From contig JANNZY010000147.1 in NCBI GenBank assembly GCA_031410915.1, forward strand, positions 62,001 to 126,000: DNA of 64,000 bases, written 5' to 3'. Shown in pieces: positions 26,182 to 36,600 of this stretch. Position 1 is the stretch's first letter. Every line of letters starts with the position of its first letter. Made by a program: the position numbers and the translations under genes. Below the pieces are notes generated by a model. The model was given only the letters and a program-made list of their open reading frames with translations, ran no database searches and was not told the DNA's origin. The DNA comes from WLMZ01 sp031410915 (GTDB lineage: Bacteria; Actinomycetota; Acidimicrobiia; Acidimicrobiales; Ilumatobacteraceae).

Positions 26182-29100
26182 GCACTGGCCGCGGTCCGGC
26201 GCGACCGCGACGGATCGCGAGTCACGAGGAGCAAAGCCATGCCGAGCCCGACGAGGATGCACGCGAGGCCGAGTGCGAACTGGTTGTCGAGCCCGGTACG
26301 TGGCAGATTGCTCGCACGCACGACCGGACCGGGCTGCACCGGGCTCGGTGGAGTCGCGTGAGGTGCGACGTTCGGCTGTTGGGCAACGGCTCGCGACACG
26401 AATGTCTGCGACGCGACTCCGCAGCCGTGCAGCGTCGAGGCCCACACACCCGTTGTCGTGCCGGTCAGCGCGTCGGAGCCACCGGTCGGCACGGTGGTCG
26501 GACCAGGCTCGACGAGCAGCCGCTCTTGGTACGAGTACGTCCAGTTCGGCGCATGCGCCTCGCCGGGCGACGTGTACTGCCCGTCGCCGGCGACGCGCAC
26601 GACGAACGACGCGACCTGGTTCGCGGCCTCGCACTCGCGTCCATCGACCGGCGTCGACGAGTCGTGGCGATACAGACCACCGGACGCGGCCACCCGGCGG
26701 TCGCCGAGCACCGCCGGCGGTGGGAGATCGGCCACGGTGAACAGATCGTGGTTGACGCCCGGACCGATCGGGTCGACCTCGGCGCGCTCGGTCACGATCG
26801 TCGGGCGCCAGATCGTCTGGCGCTCGTCGGAGCAATCCTTGTGGTCGGCCATCGGCGCCGCCGGCGTGACGTCGGTCCTGGTCGACGACTCGAAGGCCAC
26901 GAACCGGCCAGGACCATCTGCCGGAACGGCGACACCAGGCATTTCCACCGTGCCGGCCGGAGCCCCGGACACGACCGTGTGGGCGATCGTCGCGACGAGC
27001 GATGTCGCAGTGCAGGTCGGCACGGCGGCCGTTCCCTGCTGGCCGGTGGTCGTCGCGTTCTGCCAGACGACGCTCATCTCGTACGTGCCCGCTGGGTAGC
27101 CGCAGTACTCGACGCGGTCGATCATCGTGTCGCCCGGGTTGGCCAACTGCCCGCCGTGATCGGTTCGCGCAAACGTCCGAATCCTGGGCACGTACGCGGT
27201 CTGGTCGTCGTCCGCCGCGTCGGCGTGCTCGGCAACCACTCGTGCGCCGATCGAGACGGTCTCGAACGCGACGAAGACCGAGCACGCGTGGCCGTCGGGC
27301 ACGGCGTAGCTGACGTCGATCGTCATGTCCGAAGCGGTTGCGACGACGCTCGCCGATCCGGTGATACCGCTCGGAGTGACGGAGCCGTCGGCGCTGCGCC
27401 GCTGCAGTTCTCCCGCCACGGTGTAGGAGGTACCGGGCACGAGCCCGGTGCAGCGCACGTGGTCCGTCAGGTTGCCGCCCGTCGTCGCCAGGAGTTGGTT
27501 GCCGTCGGCGACATCGCGCAACGTCGTTGCGCAGTCGACGACGGGGACGACGTTCGTGTAGACGACATCCACCGCTGCGGCACCGTTCGGTGGGACGATG
27601 ATCGTCAGGCACGGGCCATCTGTCAACGGCTGGGCCCACGTGGGCTTGGCGACCTCGCAGACACTGAACGTGCCGGCCGTTGTGGGGATGCGGTCCGTGA
27701 ATCCGTTGATGATCGTGGCGTGGGTACCGAAGTCGGTGCCGTCGTCGCGCACCACGGAGAACTCGAAGCCGGACAGGTCGCCCGGGCCCACGGTCGGGTC
27801 GGACAGCACCTTGTGGATGATCAGCTGCTCGTTCGTGACGCCGTCCGTGATCGCCACCACGGTCGGGTTGGCCGGGTCGGTCGACAGTGGCCACGGCAGC
27901 ACCACGTCCGCTGCCGGCGACAGGCCCGCGGGCGCGATCGATTCGTGCAGCAACACCGGCGGCGTGACGGCACTCGGGTCGATGCTCGCGAAATCAGCGA
28001 CGCCGTTCACGTCGGTGACCGCCGTCGCGAGCACGCCGCCGCTGCCACCGTTGTCGATCAGTTCGAACGTCGCGCCGGACGGCGAGAAGTACGGATCGGC
28101 CGAAGACTTCACCACGCGCACATGCGCTCGCGGCGCGACGGCGACGGAGGCATCGGCATGGAACGTGACGTTCGCCGGCGCGAAGTACACGCCGGTTGAC
28201 TGCTGGCCCCCTCGGGCGAGGACGCCCTGCCACGACGACGATGTCGTGTAGGCCCGGTAGACGTGGATCGCGCCGACGGTGGCCCTGTCGATCAGGCGCA
28301 CGTCCAGCGTGATCCGACCCGACGTCACGGTCACGTCCGGCAAGGGCGCGTTCGGATCGAGGCCGATCGGACCAACGATCGGCTGGCCCGACGTCGCCCA
28401 CTGCAGGTTCGTCGTTTGATCGATGATCGCGTGCATCGCCGACGCGTCGACCGGGCCTCCGGTGACGCTGGCGTCGATGAAGATCGACGATCGTCCGCTG
28501 GGATCGGTCGGGCCGGCCGACGCGACGAACGTGAGGTTTGACGTCGACAGGCCGTACGCCCAGAGTTCCAGTGCGACCTGGTTCAGCCGCGCCGCGCCCG
28601 CTCCGCCCGCCCACCTCGAGAGGTTCGGTACGACGACCGAGCCGCTGCCGGTACGGTCACCGACGACGAAGTGTTGGATCGCCCAGACGCCGGCGGACAG
28701 CTCATCGGGCGTGAACGACGTGACGAAACCGGGCACGATCTGGTTGCCGCCCTGGCCGTCGTTGATCAGACCCATCACCAGCGGCAGCACTTCCGCGCCC
28801 TCGGGATGCGCGAGCGGGCCGTGCAGCGACTCGGCGAGGGTGCGCCCGTCGGTGATGTCGCGCGGTCCGTAGGCAACACGCGGGTGTGAGCCGGAGTCGT
28901 CCAGGCACCACGCATAGAACACCTTCGGCCCGGCACCGTTCGAGAGATCCTGGATGAACGCGTACTGCCCGGCCCATCGGGTCTGGCCGATTGCCGTGAC
29001 GCCGACGTGCAGGCCGTGGACACGACACCACGTCGTGCCGCCGATGCCGTTCGAGCCGAAGCCACCCGGACAGTTGGCCGGAACTCGGGGATCGTTCGAG

Positions 29101-29225
29101 GCGGTGAGGTCGTACGGCGATGCGAACGCCGGGTTGACCGCCTCATGCGGCACGACGATCGTCGCCGACAACGTCGCGACGAGCACCGCGACGAGCAGCC
29201 GAATGAAAAGGGTGCGCGACGACAT
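26178..29225 (-). CDS. LPxTG-anchored VaFE-repeat surface protein
   Basis: 1015 residues from ATG 29225, chosen for AAGGAG 8 bases upstream and a good signal peptide (LFIRLLVAVLVATLSATIVV). An N-terminal domain of about 230 residues contains WCRVHGLHVGV and VFYAWCLDDSG. SpaA-type prealbumin-like domains follow (RVVKSSADPYFSPSGATFEL, NEQLIIHKVLSDPTVGPGDL), then VaFE-type repeats (ACSVFVAFETVSIGARVVAE and GPGRFVAFESSTRTDV). The C-terminus is a textbook sorting signal: LPRTG, a membrane helix (FALGLACILVGLGMALLLV) and RDPSRSRR. A sortase must therefore exist, but none is in this window. It is co-translated with the downstream CAP protein. Confidence 0.88.
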   Translation of the reverse strand: MSSRTLFIRLLVAVLVATLSATIVVPHEAVNPAFASPYDLTASNDPRVPANCPGGFGSNGIGGTTWCRVHGLHVGVTAIGQTRWAGQYAFIQDLSNGAGPKVFYAWCLDDSGSHPRVAYGPRDITDGRTLAESLHGPLAHPEGAEVLPLVMGLINDGQGGNQIVPGFVTSFTPDELSAGVWAIQHFVVGDRTGSGSVVVPNLSRWAGGAGAARLNQVALELWAYGLSTSNLTFVASAGPTDPSGRSSIFIDASVTGGPVDASAMHAIIDQTTNLQWATSGQPIVGPIGLDPNAPLPDVTVTSGRITLDVRLIDRATVGAIHVYRAYTTSSSWQGVLARGGQQSTGVYFAPANVTFHADASVAVAPRAHVRVVKSSADPYFSPSGATFELIDNGGSGGVLATAVTDVNGVADFASIDPSAVTPPVLLHESIAPAGLSPAADVVLPWPLSTDPANPTVVAITDGVTNEQLIIHKVLSDPTVGPGDLSGFEFSVVRDDGTDFGTHATIINGFTDRIPTTAGTFSVCEVAKPTWAQPLTDGPCLTIIVPPNGAAAVDVVYTNVVPVVDCATTLRDVADGNQLLATTGGNLTDHVRCTGLVPGTSYTVAGELQRRSADGSVTPSGITGSASVVATASDMTIDVSYAVPDGHACSVFVAFETVSIGARVVAEHADAADDDQTAYVPRIRTFARTDHGGQLANPGDTMIDRVEYCGYPAGTYEMSVVWQNATTTGQQGTAAVPTCTATSLVATIAHTVVSGAPAGTVEMPGVAVPADGPGRFVAFESSTRTDVTPAAPMADHKDCSDERQTIWRPTIVTERAEVDPIGPGVNHDLFTVADLPPPAVLGDRRVAASGGLYRHDSSTPVDGRECEAANQVASFVVRVAGDGQYTSPGEAHAPNWTYSYQERLLVEPGPTTVPTGGSDALTGTTTGVWASTLHGCGVASQTFVSRAVAQQPNVAPHATPPSPVQPGPVVRASNLPRTGLDNQFALGLACILVGLGMALLLVTRDPSRSRRTAASA

Positions 29226-29344
29226 CAGATTGCTCCTTGGTGTGGGTGGACGAACCGATGCCCTCGGTTCGAGTTGTTGCACTCGCTTGTTCGCCATCAC
29301 CACTCGTCGTGCTCGGACCTCACGGCCGCGCACAACTTCGCACG

Positions 29345-29373
29345 TTTATGCTCTCATTGACGCTAGAAAGCAA
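29345..29373 (-). promoter_or_regulatory. Candidate promoter of the surface protein operon
   Basis: On the leftward strand TTGCTT (29368-29373) and CATAAA (29345-29350) are separated by exactly 17 bp, in an AT-rich patch (29340-29390) that stands out from the surrounding high-GC DNA. Transcription would begin near 29338, about 110 nt before the surface protein ATG. Four of six bases match each consensus hexamer closely enough to propose, not prove, a sigma-A promoter. Confidence 0.4.
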
Positions 29374-29419
29374 GTTCTATTTATTGCGTCAGGCGTGCGG
29401 ATTGTCGCAAGCTGGGGTG

Positions 29420-29818
29420 ATGGCGCAGGAGTCGATCCACGTCGGAGTCACGATCGAGCGACGCGCGACCGAGGTCTACGACTACGTGTCGGACCCGACG
29501 AACCTGTCGGCGTGGGCCGCGGGTCTCGCCCATCGCGACGTCGAGTTGGTCGACGGGTCGTGGGTGGTCGACTCACCCCTCGGACGCATCACCGTGGCCT
29601 TCGTTGCGCGCAACGACTTCGGCGTCGCCGACCACGACGTCACGCTGCCGAGCGGTGTCACCGTCACCAACCCGATGCGTGTGTTCGCGAACGGCGACGG
29701 CTGCGACGTCGTGTTCAGCGTGCGCCGTCAACCGGAGATGACCGACGCCGACTTCGCCACCGATGTCGAAGCCGTCCGCGCCGACCTCGCAACCCTGCGC
29801 GGCCAGCTACAGCCCTGA
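29420..29818 (+). CDS. SRPBCC (START/Bet v1-like) fold protein
   Basis: 132 residues from ATG 29420 (GTG 29417 directly before it is the alternative). The opening IHVGVTIERRATEVYDYVSD and LSAWAAGLAHRDVELVDGSW is the usual polyketide-cyclase-like/SRPBCC start, and strands such as RITVAFVARNDFGVADHDV complete the helix-grip fold. Members bind lipids or other hydrophobic ligands, or catalyse cyclisations. The last 12 bp overlap the convergent wax ester synthase gene, and both handle hydrophobic substrates, but they are not co-transcribed. Confidence 0.8.
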   Translation: MAQESIHVGVTIERRATEVYDYVSDPTNLSAWAAGLAHRDVELVDGSWVVDSPLGRITVAFVARNDFGVADHDVTLPSGVTVTNPMRVFANGDGCDVVFSVRRQPEMTDADFATDVEAVRADLATLRGQLQP

Positions 29819-31387
29819 CGCAGCCTTCTTGGCGGGAGCCTTCTTGGCGGGAGCCTTCTTGGCGGCGACGGGGACGACACCGTCGCCGCCCTTGCGCATC
29901 GCCGGGGGCGATTGCGGGACCGCCCACTCGGCCCCCGTTGCCTCGAAGAGCCGCCCGATCTCGTCGATGTGGAGATCGACGAGGTGCCACAGATCCGGCA
30001 CCAGCTCGCGATCAGAAATCAGACCGAAGTCCATGCGATCGCCGTAGCTGTGGACCGTGATGTTGAGACCGATGCCGTCGGACACGGTCGACACGGGGAT
30101 GTACGCGTCCAGTCGCGCGCCAGCGAAGTACAGCGTCTGGCGCGGCCCGGGCACGTTCGAGATCACGACGTTGATCGGGTAGTTGACGCGGTCGGCGAGG
30201 CGCAGCCGCGACACCAGCCGCAACGCCGACGCAGCGACGACCGGTGAGGTGTAGTCGGCCGCTTGGCCGAGCGCGTCCGCCGGCATCAGATCGAACTGGC
30301 TCTTGGCGACGTTCATCGCCGCGCGACACAACGCGACCCGCTCCAGCGGATCGGCGCAGTTCGTCGGCAGATCGACGACCAGGCCGGAGACGCGGTTCGT
30401 CCACGGGTCGTCCTCGTTACCGGTTCGGATGGACACGGGCACCATCGCCCGCAGCGCGCCCGCGGGCAAGGCGTCGTGCTCGAGCAGGTAGGCGCGAAGC
30501 GCGCCCGCGCAGATCGCCATGACGACATCGTTGAGCGTCCCACCCGTCGCCTCCTTCAAGCGCTTGAGGTTGTCGAGCGAGGCAGAGCGCATCGCGAATC
30601 GCCGATGCGCGCTCACCGTCTTGTTCCACGGCGTGGGCGGCGCGGACGTGACGGGGATGTTCACTCTGCTCTCCGGACTCGATGTCGATCGTCGGGTGAT
30701 CGCGCCGAGCGTCGAGCGTGCGCCGCGTGCGAGACCACCGATGCTCGTCAACCCGGCTGCGTCGGCCAGATCGCGAACCAGGCCCAACGACAGTCGGGCA
30801 CCGCGCACCGGGTTCAACGCAAGGTTGCGCACGGCTCGCTGCAACATCTGCGACGACGACGGCGGAGCCTCGCCTGACCATTCCCGCTCGACCAATCCCC
30901 ACTCGGCGTCGCGCTTCTCGTCGGTGAACATCTTGAGCATGATCACGCCTGATGCTCCGTCGATGGTGGCGTGATGTGTCTTCTGCAGCAACGCCCACCG
31001 GCCGTCAGCCAGGCCCTCGATCACGTACGCCTCCCACAGCGGACGCGCCCGATCCATCCTGCGCCCAACGATGCGGGCGACCTGCTCGGCCAACTGATCC
31101 GCGGCACCCGGCGGGGCGAGGCCGATGTGGCGGACGTGGAAGTCGAGATCGAAGTCCGCATCCTCGACCCAGTACGGCCGATCGAGCCCGAGCGGTACCT
31201 CGACCACCTTGCGCCGCAACGGCTCCAGGTGACCGACCATCACACGGAACCGCTCGCGCACCATCTGGAACGGGTCGAAATCGTCCGACGGACGTTCGTA
31301 GATGCTCAACCCATTGACATGTCCGTAGTTGTTCGTCGTCTCCATCAGCAAGAAGCCGAGATCGACACCGGTCAGCTGTTTCAACAC
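29807..31387 (-). CDS. Wax ester synthase / diacylglycerol acyltransferase (WS/DGAT)
   Basis: 526 residues from GTG 31387 (then LKQLTGVDLGFLLMET, matching the usual family start); an in-frame GTG at 31441 would add 18 residues. The condensation-type acyltransferase motif HHATIDG is in ALLQKTHHATIDGASG near residue 120, and later family blocks are present: LKEATGGTLNDVVMAICAG, RAMVPVSIRTGNEDD, NVVISNVPGPRQTLYFAG and GIGLNITVHSYGDRMDFGL. It makes wax esters or triacylglycerol from acyl-CoA, typical of actinobacterial lipid storage. The C-terminus carries an unusual lysine/alanine tail, KKAPAKKAPAKKAASGL. It lies 62 bp downstream of katE on the same strand. Confidence 0.9.
   Translation of the reverse strand: MLKQLTGVDLGFLLMETTNNYGHVNGLSIYERPSDDFDPFQMVRERFRVMVGHLEPLRRKVVEVPLGLDRPYWVEDADFDLDFHVRHIGLAPPGAADQLAEQVARIVGRRMDRARPLWEAYVIEGLADGRWALLQKTHHATIDGASGVIMLKMFTDEKRDAEWGLVEREWSGEAPPSSSQMLQRAVRNLALNPVRGARLSLGLVRDLADAAGLTSIGGLARGARSTLGAITRRSTSSPESRVNIPVTSAPPTPWNKTVSAHRRFAMRSASLDNLKRLKEATGGTLNDVVMAICAGALRAYLLEHDALPAGALRAMVPVSIRTGNEDDPWTNRVSGLVVDLPTNCADPLERVALCRAAMNVAKSQFDLMPADALGQAADYTSPVVAASALRLVSRLRLADRVNYPINVVISNVPGPRQTLYFAGARLDAYIPVSTVSDGIGLNITVHSYGDRMDFGLISDRELVPDLWHLVDLHIDEIGRLFEATGAEWAVPQSPPAMRKGGDGVVPVAAKKAPAKKAPAKKAASGL
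29823..29865. repeat. 15-bp tandem repeat encoding the AKKAP tail
   Basis: Two exact copies and a third partial copy (13 of 15 positions) of GCCTTCTTGGCGGGA, in frame with the wax ester synthase gene on the other strand, encode the repeated pentapeptide of the lysine-rich C-terminal tail. A 15-bp in-frame unit can expand or contract by slippage without breaking the gene. Confidence 0.8.
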
Positions 31388-31449
31388 GATCCCCCATCGT
31401 CGAATCAGCCCATCCTTCCTCGCGAGAGCACTGGTGTCCACTCCCGTTT

Positions 31450-33603
31450 TCAGGACGGCAGCGCCGTTGCCTCGCGATCCCAGAAGCGGAGGGCGTGACA
31501 GGTGTCGACGAACGTCTTGGTCGCGTTCGCCTTGGTGATCGCGACGAAGCCGTCGTCCATCAGTGGCGTGACGCCGGCGGCATCGAAGATTGATGACGCG
31601 GCAGCGCTGTGGCCGATGAACTTGCAGTGGGCGTAGGCGTCAGTGACGAAGTCCTTCGCTTGCGCATGGCCGGCGAGCTGCGCAGCACCTGCCTCGGACG
31701 GCAGGATTGCGACGGCGTCGTAGAGCACCGATGGTCCGCCGCCGACCTTCTGCTGCGCGGCCACTTTCGATCCGTCGCTGAGCGTGACGCCGCCGACCTT
31801 CGGCGCGATGACCTCCCACGTCGCGCCAGCAGACGCGAGCGCCCGGGTCAGCGCGGTCACGACCGCGGCATCGCTGCCATCGGTGAGAAGAATCCCCATC
31901 TTGCGACCGGTGAACGTGGTCGGCTTCGGGTTGCCCATGATGCTCAACGCCGGAGACACCGCCAGATCGGTGATCGGTTGGCGCGCCGGCGGCAGCGGAG
32001 CGGGTACGGAGGACAGGCCGAGGCCGTCGGCGACCGTGGCCGCGAGTTCGCCGTCGATGTTGCCGAGCGATGCGACCACTCGCTCGCGGATGTCGGGCCG
32101 CTCGACCTTGCTCAGCTCGAAGACAAGCGCGTCGCCGATGTGCTTCTGCTCGAGCGCGGTCTGGCTCCTGAAGAACTGGCGGGCCTGGCTGTAGTGGTCG
32201 GCGAAGCTCGCCGGCCGCGCACGGCGCTTGCCACCGGTCTCGACCGTCTCGAACGACGTGTAACCACGCTCGGGGTCCTCGCGCGGGCCGCCGTCGTCAC
32301 CCCACGAGTTCGGCTCGTAGTTGACGCGGCCGACCGGGTTGGACATCGCCATGTGCCCGTCCTGTTGGAAGTTGTGCATGGGACAGCGCGGCGCGTTCAC
32401 CGGCAGGTACGTGAAGTTGGGGCCGCCGAGGCGCTTCAGCTGCGTGTCGAGGTAGGAGAAGTTGCGCCCCTGCAGCAACGGGTCGTTCGTGAAGTCCACA
32501 CCCGGCACGACGTTCTGCGTGCAGAACGCGACCTGTTCCGTCTCGGCGAAGAAGTTGTCGACCGTCTGGTTCAGCACCAGCTTGCCGACCGGTCGGATCG
32601 GCACCAGCTCCTCGGGAATCAACTTCGTCGCGTCGAGCACGTCGAACTCGAAGTCGTCGGCGAACGCGTCGTCGAACAGCTGCACGCCGAGCTCCCACTC
32701 CGGAAACGACCCGGCCTGGATCGAGTTCCACAGGTCGCGGCGGTGGTAATCGGGATCGGCACCGTTGAGCTTGACCGCCTCGTCCCACATCACCGACTGC
32801 ATGCCGAGCAAAGGCTTCCAGTGGAACTTCACGAACGTGGACTGACCAGCCTGGTTCACGAACCGGAACGTGTGCACGCCGAATCCCTCCATGAACCGCA
32901 ACGACCGCGGGATGGCCCGATCGGACATCGCCCACATGATCATGTGCATCGACTCCGGCATCAGCGACACGAAGTCCCAGAAGTTGTCGTGCGCCGATTG
33001 AGCTTGCGGAAACTCGCGGTCCGGCTCCGGCTTGACGGCGTGGATCAGGTCGGGGAACTTGATCGCGTCCTGGATGAAGAACACCGGGATGTTGTTGCCG
33101 ACGATGTCCCAGTTGCCCTCGCGGGTGTACAGCTTGACGGCGAAGCCGCGGACGTCTCGGGCCAGGTCGGCCGACCCCTTGCTGCCGGCCACGGTGGAGA
33201 AGCGGACGAACGCTTCCGTCCGGTCACCGGCTCTCTGGAACAGATCCGCCCGCGTCACGTCCGCCAGCGATCCGTAGTTCTCGAAGTAGCCCTTCGCTCC
33301 GTAGCCGCGGGCGTGCACGACCCGCTCCGGGATCCGCTCGTGGTCGAAGTGGAAGATCTTCTCCCGGAAGTGGAAGTCCTCCAGCGCGGCCGGACCGCGA
33401 TCGCCGACACGCAAGGTGTTCTGGTCGTCGGCCACCGGCACGCCCTGCTGCGTCGTCAACGCGCTTCCGCCGGGACTGACCGACTGGTGCGTCTCGCCAC
33501 CCTCACCTGTCGCTGTCGATGCTGCCGGCGGCGACGCCGGCTTTGCCGGCGTGATCGGCTTGATCGGCTTGGTCGGCTTCGTTGTCTGCTTGCGCGTGGC
33601 CAT
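31450..33603 (-). CDS. katE: Large-subunit monofunctional catalase (HPII type)
   Basis: 717 residues from ATG 33603, with GGAG about 10 bases upstream. After a lysine/proline-rich N-terminus, the catalase core holds the distal His in ERIPERVVHARGYGAKGYFE (near residue 100), Asn in REGNWDIVGNNIPVFF, and the heme-proximal Tyr region. A C-terminal flavodoxin/DJ-1-like domain of about 150 residues (GRKMGILLTDGSDAAVVTAL, VLYDAVAILPSEAGAAQLAG, CKFIGHSAAASSIFDAAGVT) identifies the large-subunit clade, like E. coli HPII. It detoxifies H2O2. The residues YTSFETVETG and RARPASFADHYSQARQFF also fit clade 2 catalases. Confidence 0.95.
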   Translation of the reverse strand: MATRKQTTKPTKPIKPITPAKPASPPAASTATGEGGETHQSVSPGGSALTTQQGVPVADDQNTLRVGDRGPAALEDFHFREKIFHFDHERIPERVVHARGYGAKGYFENYGSLADVTRADLFQRAGDRTEAFVRFSTVAGSKGSADLARDVRGFAVKLYTREGNWDIVGNNIPVFFIQDAIKFPDLIHAVKPEPDREFPQAQSAHDNFWDFVSLMPESMHMIMWAMSDRAIPRSLRFMEGFGVHTFRFVNQAGQSTFVKFHWKPLLGMQSVMWDEAVKLNGADPDYHRRDLWNSIQAGSFPEWELGVQLFDDAFADDFEFDVLDATKLIPEELVPIRPVGKLVLNQTVDNFFAETEQVAFCTQNVVPGVDFTNDPLLQGRNFSYLDTQLKRLGGPNFTYLPVNAPRCPMHNFQQDGHMAMSNPVGRVNYEPNSWGDDGGPREDPERGYTSFETVETGGKRRARPASFADHYSQARQFFRSQTALEQKHIGDALVFELSKVERPDIRERVVASLGNIDGELAATVADGLGLSSVPAPLPPARQPITDLAVSPALSIMGNPKPTTFTGRKMGILLTDGSDAAVVTALTRALASAGATWEVIAPKVGGVTLSDGSKVAAQQKVGGGPSVLYDAVAILPSEAGAAQLAGHAQAKDFVTDAYAHCKFIGHSAAASSIFDAAGVTPLMDDGFVAITKANATKTFVDTCHALRFWDREATALPS

Positions 33604-33680
33604 CAGTGACGTCTCCAGGATTCGCGGGGGTGTTTGCGCTTACCCCGCCCCCGGACGAGCCACACGAATTCCGCCGGGAT

Positions 33681-36600
33681 TCAGCCGAGGTCGCCGACGA
33701 CTGTGACGCCGGTGGCTTGGACCAGCCGCCCGAGTTCGTCGTACGCAGCGATCGCCACCTGAGCGGCACCGGCGATGGCCCGGGCGTACCGGGCGTCGTG
33801 TTGGTCAAGTCGCAGCACCTCGTCGCCGGCAAGGTTCGGATATTTCGCTGCGAGTCGACGCGACAATCCGTGCGGGTCCAAAGTCAGCGGGATCGACGAA
33901 CCGCCGATGGTCTCGGCATCCAGCGCCAGCGATCCGGCAGGCCCCCAGTGCAGCCGGTAGGTCCACACGCCGCGATCGTCGGGCAGGTTCCACGAGATCA
34001 CGTCGCGTGTCAACCATGATGCCCTCGACGTGGTCAGGTCGGGCCCGAAGTCGGGAGCGAACGTGTCCACGGCGATCACCGTCGGCACTCGCGCTGCGCC
34101 GCTGCCGCTTGTCTCCACGGAGATCGTCGTCGCCAGCCCCGAATCCACCGTGAAGGGTACGGGACCGACGCCTCCGACCGAGACGGAGTAGTTCCCGGCC
34201 GGGATGTCGATCGTCGTGAACGAGTACGTGCCATCGCGGTCGGGGTCCTGCAGCCATGACCGCATGCACGTCGCGTCGCCGTCGGTCGCACAACCCATCT
34301 CGGACTGGAAGTCGCCGGTCGCGACCAGAATCGGATCCAATTGCGTGTTCGTCACCCAGTGGGTGCGATGGTCGTAGAAGAAGCTCACGGCTCCGCCGCC
34401 GGTGTCGTAGAAGATGTCGGACCCGTTGCGGTTGCCGCCTGCGCCGTAGTTCTCGTCCCACGATCGATTGATCGCGGCCTTGAACGCATACTGTCCGGCC
34501 TGCGGGCTGAACGTGCCCTTCCACACCTGATCGGCACCGAGTGCAAGCTGGATCGCGTCGCACGGCGGGTCCCAGTCGGCAGCGCAACCGATCTCGCTGC
34601 CGTGGCTGCCCGGCACGGATACCGCCGCGGGCTGCGTGATCGGCCCGAGGTCGATCCCCGGATCGTCGGGCGGTTGCGGCTGGCCGACGACGGCACTCGT
34701 CGAGACGACACCGAAGTCGCCGTCGTGGTCGCGGGCGATGGCCCGGTACTCGACAGGCGTTCCCTGCGCGACGCCAGTCACGTCTTGGAAGACGCGGTAC
34801 GGCGCGTTGTCGTCCGTACCGAGCAGTTGCCAAGGCTGTGTCCCGACCGGCCGCCATGCGAAGGTCACCTGCGTGAAGTCGCCGCCAGGGATTGCTACGC
34901 CGATCTCGGCCCGCCCGCTGACGATCCCGGCCGCGCCCGGTGCCGTGAAGACCGGCGCGGGTGCCGCATGATCCGGGCGCAGCTTCGCGCTGGCCCGATA
35001 GACGACCGCCGACAGCGGCGGCACCGTGACGGTCACCCGACCTTCGCCATCGGTCCGCAGTCGGCGGCCCTGGGTAGAAGCCGGCCACACCGCCTTGAGC
35101 GAATTCCGTGGGGACTGATACGTCTCGAACGTGGCCGTCTGTGCAGTGGTCGCGTTGTTGATCGCGATCACGTACTCGATCTGCTCGTCGGGATCCATCC
35201 GGCTGAACGCGAAGATCCCAGGGCCGTTTGTTGCGAATCGGTGGATCTGGGCCCCGTCGGCGAGCGCTGGGTACTTCGTGCGCAGCGCGGCAAGATCGGC
35301 GATGTGTCGATACAGCGGGTGGCCTGGGTCGAAGTTGTCGTCGGCCGTCGTCGCGTCGGTACCGATCAGGTCGTAGGTGTCGTTGTGCAGCGCGACCTGG
35401 CTGGCGAACATGTCCTCGCGAGCGCGCTGGTCACCGATGCCGCCAGGCACGTCCGGTGGAGCGGAGAAACCTTGCTCGTCGCCGTAGTACACGACCGGCT
35501 GGCCACGGGTGAGGTACATCAACGAATGCGCCAACTCGTCGCGGGCCAGCAGTTCGGAGTCGTCCCACGTCGTCCCCTGACGCAGGAAGCTGCCGACGCG
35601 GCCCATGTCGTGATTGCCCAAGAACGTCGGCAGCGAGTAGGCGTTCGAGTCGGCGTCGGTGAAGTAGTCGTCGAGCGCGTAGAAGTCGCGCAACTCCGTT
35701 GTCGGCTTGCTCTTGGCGAAGTTGACGCCGCTGCCCTGGAACCCGAAGTCGACGGTTGCCTGCAGCTTTCCCTCCGTCGTGTAGCGCGACATGAAGCGCG
35801 GGTCGGCGTCGTAGACCTCACCGAACATGAAGAAGTCCTCGTTGCCCAACGACGCCGCGTAACCCTTCAGCGCCGGGCTGAACTGCTTCCAGAAGTCCAT
35901 GTTCACGTGCTTCACCGTGTCGATCCGGAAACCGTCGACGCCGGCCTGCTGCACCCACGTCTCGTAGATGTCGATCATTCCCTGGACCACTTCCGGGCGC
36001 TCGGTCCACAGGTCGTCGAGTGCCGACCGATTGCCCGCCGGGAAGTCGCCGTATTCACTGTTCTCGCCCGAGAACGTCGACGTTCCACGGTTGTGGTACA
36101 TCGTCGGATCGTTCAGCCAGGCGGGCACCTTGACGGTCGCGTCGGCCGGGTTGCGCAACGTCGGTGTGTACGGAAACGACACGGCTGCGTCGACGGCCGG
36201 GAAGGGATCACCGACAAACGTGTAGTCGCGGTCGTCGAACGGGGTGCCGCCGGCGTCGACGTACGGGACTGCGTTCTTCGGCGCGTACGGCACCTGCCCT
36301 GTGGTGTCGTAGGCCGCGTCCGGGTAGTCCAAGACGTCCGCCGTGTGGTTGGTGATGATGTCGAAGAAGACCTTCATGCCGCGGGCGTGAGCCAGCGCGA
36401 TGAGCGTCTTCAGATCGTCGTTCGTGCCCAGGTGCGGATCGATCTGGGTGAAGTCGGTGATCCAGTAGCCGTGGTACCCGGCCGACTCGCTGCCGGGCTC
36501 GCCCTGCACGGGCTTGTTCTTGAAGGATGGGGTCATCCAGATCGCTGTCGTGCCGAGGCCCTGGATGTAGTCGAGCCGATTGATCAGACCCTGCAGATCA

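Noticed and set aside
26358..28199. 613-codon open frame on the + strand
   Set aside because: Antisense to the LPRTG surface protein and arginine/histidine-rich.
31609..33609. 666-codon open frame on the + strand
   Set aside because: Antisense to the catalase gene; no recognisable protein features.
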